This document shows, in pieces, positions 27,766 to 36,400 of a stretch of DNA of 42,464 nt. How positions within the stretch are numbered: position 1 is the first letter of the stretch; each line of letters starts with the position of its first letter. The stretch lies in contig MEMO01000003.1 in NCBI GenBank assembly GCA_001767955.1, positions 1 to 42,464 on the forward strand, written 5' to 3'. The stretch comes from Alphaproteobacteria bacterium RIFCSPLOWO2_01_FULL_40_26. Lineage in GTDB: Bacteria > Pseudomonadota > Alphaproteobacteria > Rickettsiales > UBA1997. A program made the translations under genes and the position numbers. Below the pieces are notes generated by a model that ran no database searches, was not told where the DNA came from, and saw only the letters and a program-made list of their open reading frames with translations.

Positions 27766-28388
27766 GTAAAATTTACCTCATCTCTCCACCAAAAATTGAT
27801 CTAAAAAATTTTTCTCCCCGTTTGGAAAAAGCTCTTAAAGCCGGTTTAGTACCAGTGTTTCAGCTGCGTTTAAAAGATTATGAAAAAAGTGAAATCACAA
27901 AAATCGCATGTGAATTAAAAAAAATTTGCGAAGCAAATAATTGCCTTTTTTTGCTTAATGATTTTCTCGAAATTGCTTTGGATATTGGTGCATCAGGAGT
28001 TCATCTCGGAGCAGAAGATGGCTTGATTTCGGAAGCAAGAAAAAAATCTCCAAAAAATTTTGTGATTGGCGCCAGCTGTTATGATTCGCGTCATCTAGCC
28101 ATGGAAGCAGGAGAGCAGGGCGCTGATTACATTTCTTTCGGTGCATTTTTCCAAAGCAAAACCAAAATTTCACGCGGCAAACCAAACATTGAAATTCTTG
28201 AATGGGCAAACGAATTATTAGATTTACCAATCGCCGCAATAGGCGGAATCACTGATCAAAATTGCTCTTCTCTGGTTAAAGCAGGAGCCGATTTTTTATG
28301 TGTTATTTCTTATATTTGGGATCATGAACTAGAAGAAGATGCAGCGATAAAAAATCTTTCTGAAGCGATAACCTTGAACCATCTTTGA
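27762..28388 (+). CDS. thiE: Thiamine phosphate synthase family protein (ThiE/TenI)
   Basis: [72 protein letters not shown] overlap with ftsZ. Confidence 0.85.
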   Translation: MSKIYLISPPKIDLKNFSPRLEKALKAGLVPVFQLRLKDYEKSEITKIACELKKICEANNCLFLLNDFLEIALDIGASGVHLGAEDGLISEARKKSPKNFVIGASCYDSRHLAMEAGEQGADYISFGAFFQSKTKISRGKPNIEILEWANELLDLPIAAIGGITDQNCSSLVKAGADFLCVISYIWDHELEEDAAIKNLSEAITLNHL

Positions 28389-28399
28389 AAAAGGGTGGC

Positions 28400-28577
28400 A
28401 TCGCAAAAATATTACCCCTCACAAAATATTACCCCTCACCCCAACCCTCTCCCACAAGGGGAGAGGGAGTAGCACCGAATTCGGATTAATTCCCTCTCCC
28501 CTTGTGGGAGAGGGTTGGGGTGAGGGGTAATATTTTGTGAGGGGTAATATTTTGTGAGGGGTAAATTTTTTGCGATG
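28400..28577. repeat. ~178-bp strong palindrome (CCCTCACCCCAACCCTCTCCC type) between convergent genes
   Basis: ATCGCAAAAATATTACCCCTCAC...CCCTCTCCCCTTGTGGGAGAGGG...GTGAGGGGTAAATTTTTTGCGAT. Confidence 0.9.
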
Positions 28578-28596
28578 TAGGTAGTTAGTTTAATAC

Positions 28597-28628
28597 ACCG
28601 GTTGTTTGTGATTGTTAACAACCGGTGA
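28597..28628. terminator. Possible hairpin between convergent genes
   Basis: ACCGGTTGTT tgtgattgtt AACAACCGGT stem-loop; no strong T-tract. Confidence 0.35.
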
Positions 28629-28646
28629 TGGATTTTGAATATTGGT

Positions 28647-29270
28647 TTATTGAGCGCCTGAAGATGTAGAATTTAGTCCACCGGAAGTAGCGTCACTTCT
28701 TTTTTGCATGCGTTGTTGTTTCATTTCTTCACGCTTTTGCTTCATCTCCTCGCGCTTTTCCTGCATTTTTGCACGATGCTCTTCGCGTTTTTGCTTCATC
28801 TCCTCGCGCATTTGTTGCATTTCTTTGTGATGCTCTTGATGCATGCCAGAATTATGCTCTGGCTTTCCACCAGGCGTGCCATCTCCGGGACGAGCGCCGT
28901 TCATATCTGGCCTTCCTTGATGACGCATTGTTCCAGCTTCTGGTCTGCCAGCTTGTGTGCCATCGCCTGGTCTTTGAACATTCGGTCTTCCCATACCAGG
29001 TTTTGCAGCATCTTGCATATGTTGCATTCCATGTTCTGCATGTGGAGCGTTAGGTCGCATCGTTGGTTTTGCGCCCATATTTCCTCCACCATGTCCACCA
29101 TGATCTCCGCCGGTTGGTCCACCTTGTGGTCCGGGACGTGGTCCACCACCCATATTTCCACCACCTGGCCCTCCTGGTCCACCACCTGGTCCAGGTTGAG
29201 CAAGAGCTGTTGTTGCCATTAGCGCCATCGCAGCTGTAAGTTTCATGAAGTTTTTCATAATCTTAATCAT
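28647..29270 (-). CDS. Secreted low-complexity Gly/Pro/His/Met-rich protein with a charged KREEMKQ-repeat C-terminus
   Basis: Signal peptide MKNFMKLTAAMALMATTALAQ, then GPGGGPGGPGGGN..., HMQ/H-rich part and (K)REEMKQ repeats; bacterial signal peptide favours this strand over the antisense ORF. Confidence 0.75.
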   Translation of the reverse strand: MIKIMKNFMKLTAAMALMATTALAQPGPGGGPGGPGGGNMGGGPRPGPQGGPTGGDHGGHGGGNMGAKPTMRPNAPHAEHGMQHMQDAAKPGMGRPNVQRPGDGTQAGRPEAGTMRHQGRPDMNGARPGDGTPGGKPEHNSGMHQEHHKEMQQMREEMKQKREEHRAKMQEKREEMKQKREEMKQQRMQKRSDATSGGLNSTSSGAQ

Positions 29271-29384
29271 TGTTTACAATTCAGATAATCTTGACGATTA
29301 ACCAAATTTCACTTGAAGCTATTTTTGAAAATTTGCTAATCAATCGGGCAATTTAAGATTGTTTCAATTCAGGAAGACAAAGTT

Positions 29385-30194
29385 ATGAAATTTGTTATTT
29401 TGATGTTTTTATTTTGCTTTATTCCCCTTCTTGCTTTCTGCAAACAACAAGAAAAAAGCGACGCTGAAATTGTTTTGAAAAGCGATGCTTACATTTTTGT
29501 GCCGGTAATTGTGATTGGATTTTCACAGTGGAATTGGGGCGATCCGAAATTTCGCAAAGGAAATGAAAAATTTTTTCAGGAAACCAGTCGCTATGGCGGT
29601 GTTGATAAGATTGGACATTTTTACTCTTCCTATCTCATTTCCGATTTGCTTTCAAAAAAGTTTGTAGCTGATGGGATAGAGATGGAGCGGGCTTCGCTTT
29701 ATGGCGCCGGCTCATCTTTTGCTCTTGCAACCTTGATTGAAATTGGTGATGCAACTTCAAAAAAATATGGATTTTCCTACGAAGATCAGGTGATGAACAC
29801 CCTTGGCGCGCTTGCTTCTTATGTGCTTTTAAACTCCCCGTCTCTGAATAAAAAAATTGATTTTAAGATTGATTATATTCCAACCAGTAATCCGCTTGGC
29901 ATGGATGATTATGAGGGCATGCGCTTTCTAGCCTCGCTAAAGCTTTCCGGATTTGATTTTGCACGAAATAATTTTTGGCGATTTATCGAAATTCAAACCA
30001 ATTACAGCGCGCCGGGCTATGCCGATCGCAAAATTAACAAATCAAGAGAATGGGGAGTTGGAGTTGCGCTGAATGTCAATGAGGTGATTGATTATTTTTC
30101 CGGCAAAAAAACCAGCAAATATGTGAATGGATTTTTTGAATATTATCAGCCGCGTTACACTTATGGTGGGTATGAGAGGGATTTAAACAACTAG
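29385..30194 (+). CDS. YfiM-like/DUF2279-type protein
   Basis: Signal peptide; GGVDKIGHFYSSYLISDLLSKKF...GAGSSFALATLIEIGDATSKKYGFSYEDQVMNTLGALASYVL. Confidence 0.65.
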   Translation: MKFVILMFLFCFIPLLAFCKQQEKSDAEIVLKSDAYIFVPVIVIGFSQWNWGDPKFRKGNEKFFQETSRYGGVDKIGHFYSSYLISDLLSKKFVADGIEMERASLYGAGSSFALATLIEIGDATSKKYGFSYEDQVMNTLGALASYVLLNSPSLNKKIDFKIDYIPTSNPLGMDDYEGMRFLASLKLSGFDFARNNFWRFIEIQTNYSAPGYADRKINKSREWGVGVALNVNEVIDYFSGKKTSKYVNGFFEYYQPRYTYGGYERDLNN

Positions 30195-30355
30195 AGCCTG
30201 TCTTAAAACCCACCGCGCCTCGCTTTTCCATAAATTTTGGCTCGTTTTTTGGCAAAATTTTTTGCAGTATGCCAGATACAGCGGCAAAATTTTGCCAAAA
30301 AGTCGCTCAAAATTTATGGAAAATCGAGACACGTTGGGTTTTAAGACAGGCTCTA
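30192..30355. repeat. 164-bp palindromic MITE-like element, family B copy 2
   Basis: Near-identical to 24696-24860; flanked by CTAG on both sides; an additional element end GCAGGCTCTAA lies at ~30365-30375. Confidence 0.92.
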
Positions 30356-30371
30356 GTTGCGCGCGCAGGCT

Positions 30372-31661
30372 CTAATATTTCAAAAACATCTCTGTTGGTT
30401 TATCGACAGTTTCAAATCTACCATTGCCAACTTGCAACACTGCCAGATTTCTTTGTGTCAGGCCATTTGGCAAAAATCTGAAAAGTCCGTCAACGCCTTC
30501 AAAACCGTTTTTTGGTGGATTGGTGAAATTAATAAAATCAGTGATTGTTAAAATTTTTCCGTTGCCGCGATTTGCTAATTGCGCTGCTGCAGCAACCATA
30601 TCGTAAACAATTGAGGCGATACGTGGCGGAAATTTGTTGAAGCTGCGATAATAGGCGCGCTCAAAATTGCGGAATTTTTCATTTTCCGGAGCGGGAAACC
30701 ACGAGCCGATTAGCTGAAAATTATTAAGTGTGGAAATATCATCCCACTGGCTACTGCCGATTAACTGAAAATCTCTTTCATCCTTATTTTGCTTTTTCAT
30801 TGAAGCGACGATTTTGCCAAGCGCTTTTCCTGATTCAGGAATCATAATTACTTGTGGATAGATTTTGTCTGCTTCGGTGATTACGGCATCTTTTTTTAGC
30901 TTGTTTCTACCTTCCATAAAACGCGATGGAACAACGAATGAGCCGATGACACGCTCAACAGCACGATCGATATCGGCATAATTGTCATTATAAAATTCTG
31001 AAGTGATGAAAGTGCCATCGCGGTCGCGCACGATTCTTTTCAGCAAATCAGTCATGGTTTGGCCATATTGATTTTTTGGCGCAATGATAGCGAAGCTGTA
31101 TTTTCCACGCTCCATAGCATATCCAACAATTTTATCGATTTGTGTTTCCGGCAAAATTCCGGCAAGAAACACACCGCCTTCATCATTGGTTTTTCCCATT
31201 AACTCCTGATTGTTGGAAAGCGAAATCACCGTGATTTTATTACGCTTGGCCTGTTTTTCGATGTCTTCAATTTTTGAACTAAAAACTGGTCCGATCACCA
31301 CCTTGATATTTTGATCAACAATTCTGGCGAAAGTTTTTTCCGCTTCTTTCGCATCATCTTTGGAATCAAACAGAACCAGCTCGATATTGTGGTTAATGTC
31401 ATTGTCGAACAACGATAATGTTGCGGCGTTAAAAAGACTCCATCCTAACTCTTTGTGTTTGCCGGAAAATGGCAGAAATAAAGCCACAGGCGTTTTTTTC
31501 TCGTCGGCTTTTAGAGTGTCGAGTTTGCGTGATTCAAACTGCTCATGAGTTTGTTCCTGTGAAATCAATTCCGGCAATTCCGGCAATTCCGGAACCGTTC
31601 TGCCCGTAATTGATTGACAGCCGGAGATGAACAGAGCTAAAAGCAATACAATTTTTTTCAT
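30372..31661 (-). CDS. LpoA-like penicillin-binding protein activator / periplasmic-binding-fold lipoprotein
   Basis: Lipobox LFISGCQS; VALFLPFSGKHKELGWSLFNAATLSLFD, VVIGPVFSSKIEDIEKQAKRNKITVISLSNNQEL; adjacent to rsmI-yraN as in E. coli yraL-yraM-yraN. Confidence 0.8.
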   Translation of the reverse strand: MKKIVLLLALFISGCQSITGRTVPELPELPELISQEQTHEQFESRKLDTLKADEKKTPVALFLPFSGKHKELGWSLFNAATLSLFDNDINHNIELVLFDSKDDAKEAEKTFARIVDQNIKVVIGPVFSSKIEDIEKQAKRNKITVISLSNNQELMGKTNDEGGVFLAGILPETQIDKIVGYAMERGKYSFAIIAPKNQYGQTMTDLLKRIVRDRDGTFITSEFYNDNYADIDRAVERVIGSFVVPSRFMEGRNKLKKDAVITEADKIYPQVIMIPESGKALGKIVASMKKQNKDERDFQLIGSSQWDDISTLNNFQLIGSWFPAPENEKFRNFERAYYRSFNKFPPRIASIVYDMVAAAAQLANRGNGKILTITDFINFTNPPKNGFEGVDGLFRFLPNGLTQRNLAVLQVGNGRFETVDKPTEMFLKY

Positions 31662-31680
31662 AAACAAAATTTTCTTAAAT

Positions 31681-32544
31681 ATGCGCGATTTATTCGCAAA
31701 AATTCAAGACATAAAACTGGAAAATGCGCTTTATGTTGTAGCAACCCCAATTGGGAATCTTTCCGACATTACTTTGCGCGCTTTGCAGATTTTAAACAAA
31801 GCCGATTTTGTGATTTGCGAAGACACGCGCATTTCAATGCGTTTGCTTAAAGCTTATGAAATCAAAGACAAAAAATTGCTGACTTACAATGATCATTCCG
31901 ATGAAAAAATGCGTGACAAAATTTTTCATTTTTTATCCCAAGGCCATTCCCTTGCTTTGATAACAGATGCCGGAACGCCGCTAATTTCCGATCCTGGATT
32001 CAAGCTGATAAATTTTTTACGCGCCAGAAATCAAAAAATAATTCCGATTCCCGGCGCATCTTCTTTAACTACAGCGCTTTGCGCCGCAGGAATTGCCTGT
32101 GATAATTTTTTATTTCTTGGTTTTTTGCCAACATCAAAAATTCAAAAAGAAAAATTACTAAAAAGCCTGCCAAAAAATTTCACCTTTGTTTTTTTTGAGT
32201 CAGCAAATCGTGTAATTGAAACTTTGGAATTGCTTGAGAAAAATCGCAGAGTTTGCGTGGCGCGCGAGTTAACAAAAATTCATGAAGAAATTATTTCTGA
32301 TAAAATAGAAAATTTGCTGCATTTCTTCGAAAAACAGCAAGATAAGCTACGCGGCGAGTTTGTGATTATTGTGGAAAAGGTCGATAAAAACGAAAAAGAT
32401 TTTAGTGATGAAAATTTGAAAACAGAAATAAGGAATGCAATTTCGCGCGGCGAAAGCATTAAGGATTTATCACAAAATCTTTCTGAAATTTACGTGGTGA
32501 ACAAAAAAACAATTTACCAACTTGCACTACAACTTGCGTTATAA
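31681..32544 (+). CDS. rsmI: 16S rRNA (cytidine(1402)-2'-O)-methyltransferase RsmI
   Basis: LYVVATPIGNLSDITLRALQILNKADFVICEDTR, LITDAGTPLISDPGF, IPGASSLTTALCAAGI. Confidence 0.95.
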   Translation: MRDLFAKIQDIKLENALYVVATPIGNLSDITLRALQILNKADFVICEDTRISMRLLKAYEIKDKKLLTYNDHSDEKMRDKIFHFLSQGHSLALITDAGTPLISDPGFKLINFLRARNQKIIPIPGASSLTTALCAAGIACDNFLFLGFLPTSKIQKEKLLKSLPKNFTFVFFESANRVIETLELLEKNRRVCVARELTKIHEEIISDKIENLLHFFEKQQDKLRGEFVIIVEKVDKNEKDFSDENLKTEIRNAISRGESIKDLSQNLSEIYVVNKKTIYQLALQLAL

Positions 32545-32872
32545 ATTCGGCATTCTTGCCGAAAAAATTGCCATAATTTTTCTGACAATCAAAGGTTATA
32601 AAATCCTTGAATGGCGCTACAAAACTCACGGTGGAGAGGTGGATATCATTGCACAAAAATCACACGAAATAATTTTTATCGAAGTCAAGGCACGCAAAAC
32701 GAAATTGCTGATCGAAGAAGTTTTGCGCCCGCAGCAAATCAAGCGTATTAAAAGAGCGGCAGAAATTTTTATCGCCAAAAATCCACGATTTCATGATTGT
32801 TTATGGCGCTTTGATTTTATTGAAGTCGGACGCTTTTTCATACCAAAGCATCATAAAAATTTCATAAGTTGA
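32522..32872 (+). CDS. yraN: YraN/UPF0102 family endonuclease-like protein
   Basis: AEKIAIIFLTIKGYKILEWRYKTHGGEVDIIAQKSHEIIFIEVKARK; TTG start overlapping rsmI. Confidence 0.88.
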   Translation: MHYNLRYKFGILAEKIAIIFLTIKGYKILEWRYKTHGGEVDIIAQKSHEIIFIEVKARKTKLLIEEVLRPQQIKRIKRAAEIFIAKNPRFHDCLWRFDFIEVGRFFIPKHHKNFIS

Positions 32873-32937
32873 AATTTAGTCGCGCAATTTTAGAACCCTC
32901 GCGCTTCTTTTTTCCTATCAACAACTTCAAATAATTT

Positions 32938-33471
32938 GTGAGACCAATAAAACCGCAGCCGCAAGCAAATAACTTTTTTCGTATTAATGAACAAATCAGA
33001 GCCAAGGAAATCAGGTTGATAGATCATGAAGGTAATATGGTTGGAATAGTGCAGGTTACGGAGGGAATTAGAATGGCGCGAGAAGTCGGGCTTGATTTAA
33101 TCGAAGTTTCTCCCAATGCCAATCCTCCGGTTTGCAAGATTTCCAATTCCGGCAAGATGAAATATGAACTACAAAAAAAAGCTGCTGACGCCAAGAAAAA
33201 ACAGAAGGTAGTTGAGCTCAAGGAAATCAAAATGACCATTAACATCGGCAAAGGCGATTACGACACCAAAATCCGCCATACCAAGGAATTCATCGCAGAT
33301 GGCAACAAGGTTAAAATCAGTATCAGAATGAGAGGTCGTGAGATTACGCATCGTGATCTGGCGGAAAAAATGATGAATGACATTTTGCATGATGTTGAAC
33401 AATTCGCCAAACCGGAAATCAACCCCAAATTAGAAGGGATGCAGATGGTTGTTGTTTTGGCAAAAAAATAA
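32938..33471 (+). CDS. infC: Translation initiation factor IF-3
   Basis: INEQIRAKEIRLIDHEGNMVGI, ARE(V)GLDLIEVSPNANPPVCKI, GKYELQKK-type linker, ISIRMRGREITHRDL; GTG start. Confidence 0.95.
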   Translation: MRPIKPQPQANNFFRINEQIRAKEIRLIDHEGNMVGIVQVTEGIRMAREVGLDLIEVSPNANPPVCKISNSGKMKYELQKKAADAKKKQKVVELKEIKMTINIGKGDYDTKIRHTKEFIADGNKVKISIRMRGREITHRDLAEKMMNDILHDVEQFAKPEINPKLEGMQMVVVLAKK

Positions 33472-33474
33472 TTC

Positions 33475-36400
33475 ATGAAATCAATGAAAGATCTGATTAA
33501 GCAGCTTATAGATTTTACAAAGAAAATTTCTGCGAAGGATAAGGATTTTCTTGAGTTTGTGGAGAGTTTTTATGCTGAAAATCTTCTATGTGATTTTATC
33601 AATTATTCCGTTGCGGATTTGCACAATGCGGCACGTTTGAATTTTGATTTTTTGTGTGAAAACAGAAAAAAATGCAAAATCAGAATTTATAACCCGTCTT
33701 CAGAAAAAGATGGTTTTGAATCCGGATTTACCTTCATCGACATCATTAATGATGACATGCCATTCCTCGTTGATTCAACAGTGGCCTATCTTGACAAGCA
33801 GGGCATAAAAATAAAAAATATCATTCATCCGATTTATCATGTGGTGCGCGCAAAGAATGGCGAGTTTGTAAAAATTGCCTCTAAAGATGATAAAGACTCT
33901 GTTTGTGAATCTGCAATTCAGCTTCACATTGATAAAATTATTTCCCCTGCCGACATCAAAGTCCTTCATGACAATATCGAAAAAATTTTAAACACCGTCA
34001 CCCTGGTGGTTGAAGACTGGAAGCCGATGATATCACTCGTTGGCAAAGCAAAATTGCAGCTTGATCATGCAAAAAAACTTGGCTGGAAAGCTGAAGAAAT
34101 TTCTGAAATCAAAGAATTTATTTCCTGGATTAACGATGGAAATTTTATTTTGCTTGGTGCTAAAGAGTTTGATATTGTTGAATCCAAGAATGGTGAATAT
34201 CGTCTTGAGGAAGTTAAGGATAATGATCCTGATTTGGGGATTTTTCGTTCCAAATATGATGATTTCAGGCCGGAAGTGCTAAATTCTTCAGTGCTTGAAG
34301 TTGCCGGTTCGATCAAAAATCCTTTTGTTATAGAGGTTTTAAAATCACGCTATCGTTCCAGAGTCCATCGCATCACCAACGCTGAAAGAATCCGTGTGCA
34401 AAAAATTTCTGCCGATGGAAAGATTATCGGTGAATTCAGATTTGTTGGTCTTTTTACCTCTTCGGCATATCACGTTAGTATAAATTCCATCCCCATGGTG
34501 CGTCATAAAACGGCAAAAGTGATTAAGGATTCTGGCTATGTCAAAGGTAGTCACAACTACAAGGATTTGATTTCAGCTCTTGAATCATATCCTCGTGATG
34601 AGCTCTTTCAAATAAGCGCTGAAGATTTGCTTAAGAATGCTGTTGGCATAGTCTCGATTTGTGGACGTTCGGTGGTAAAATTTTTTGCCCGTAAAGATAA
34701 ATTTGATCGCTTTATCAGCTGTTTGATTTTTACACCGCGCGATCGCAGCAATTCAGAATTGCGCGAAAAAATCAGAAATTATCTGGCCAAAATTTATAAT
34801 GGTGAAGTTGCAGATTCTTTTGTTCAAATCACTGAATCAAATCTTACCAGAATTCATCTCATTATCCGAACCGATCATGGAATTCCGTATGTTGATGAAG
34901 CTGAAGCTGAACGCGAGATTGCCAAAATGATCAAAGTTTGGAGCGATGATCTTTTTGAAGCAATAAGGGCCAAGTTTGATGATGAAAGGCGAATTTCTCT
35001 TTATGCCCAATATAAAAATGCTTTTTCAGTCAGCTATATTAATCGCTTTGATGCAAGACGCGCCGCGATAGATATTTCGCGTATCGAAGAATGCTTGGAA
35101 AAAAATTCTGCATTATTCAATTTCTACAAATCCTCCGATCTTCTTCCATCAGAAATTGCTGAATTAAAAATTTATTCTCCTGGTTCCGAGCTTACTTTAT
35201 CCAGAATCATGCCGATTCTTGAAAGTTTTGGTTTCAATGTGATTCAGGAGCATACTTATCAAATCAATATTGATTTTGATGCCAAAAACCGTTCGCGCAA
35301 AAAAGTCTGGATTCATTATTTCAATCTTGATTTAAGCAAAGTTGGCGCGGTTTTTTCAGAAAGATTGCGTTTCAACTTTGAAAAGATTGCTTCGCTGATT
35401 TGGAGCGGAATCGCGCAGGTAGGCTTTCTCAATCGTTTGGTTGTCGCCGCTGATTTGCACTGGAAAAGCGTTTATATGTTGCGCGCCTACACTAGATATC
35501 TTTACCAGATCGGCTTCCGTTACAGCCATTCATATATTGCCGAAGTATTGGTGAAATATCGCAATTTAACCATGCTTCTGGTTGAGCTATTCAGGGTAAA
35601 ATTTGATCCTGATCCCAAAATTTCTCCGGCTGAAAGAAAAAATCTGATCAAAAAAACCTCACAGCAAATTGAAGATGGTTTGAGCAAAATCACTGAAGTA
35701 ACGGATGATGCCGTAATCCGCGCTTTTTTCGGCACGATTTCTGCAACTATCCGCACCAATTATTATCAATCCCATGCTGAAAGGGGTTTCAAGGGCTATA
35801 TGTCCTTCAAATTTGATTGTGCCAAAGTTCCAAATTTACCTTTGCCATTACCATATGCTGAAATTTTTGTCTTTTCGCCAAAAACTGAAGCTATCCATTT
35901 GCGTGGAGGAAAAGTAGCGCGTGGCGGTCTTCGCTGGTCTGATCGTCATGAAGATTTCAGAACCGAAATTCTCGCTCTGATGAAGGCGCAGACGACAAAA
36001 AATGCCGTCATTGTTCCGGTTGGATCAAAAGGTGGATTTGTTTTGAAACGCGATTTAACCGGACTAACTCGTGATCAAATCCAGCAGGAAGCAATTGAAT
36101 GTTATAAAATCTTTTTACGCGGTTTGCTTGATATCACCGACAATGTGATAAATGGCAAAATCGAACATCCAAAAGCCGTGATATTACACGACGAAGCTGA
36201 TCCTTATCTCGTAGTTGCCGCCGACAAAGGCACGGCAAGCTTCTCTGACATCGCAAATTCTGTTTCGGCAGAACGTAATTTTTGGCTCGGAGATGCTTTT
36301 GCTTCCGGCGGTTCGGTTGGATATGATCATAAAAAAATGGGCATTACCGCAAGAGGCGCTTGGATTTCTGTCATGCGTCATTTTCACGAAATGGGAATTG

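Noticed and set aside
28704-29222. 172-aa ORF antisense to the His/Met-rich protein gene
   Set aside because: Cys/His/Trp-rich frame created by the repetitive opposite strand; the minus-strand ORF has a signal peptide and repeat-conserving coding pattern.
31568-31593. (CAATTCCGG)3 repeat in the lpoA-like N-terminus
   Set aside because: Short ELPELPEL linker slippage after the lipobox; unremarkable.
32938-32990. Missing canonical AUU start of infC
   Set aside because: A GTG start fits the N-terminus; start codon autoregulation cannot be judged from this sequence alone.
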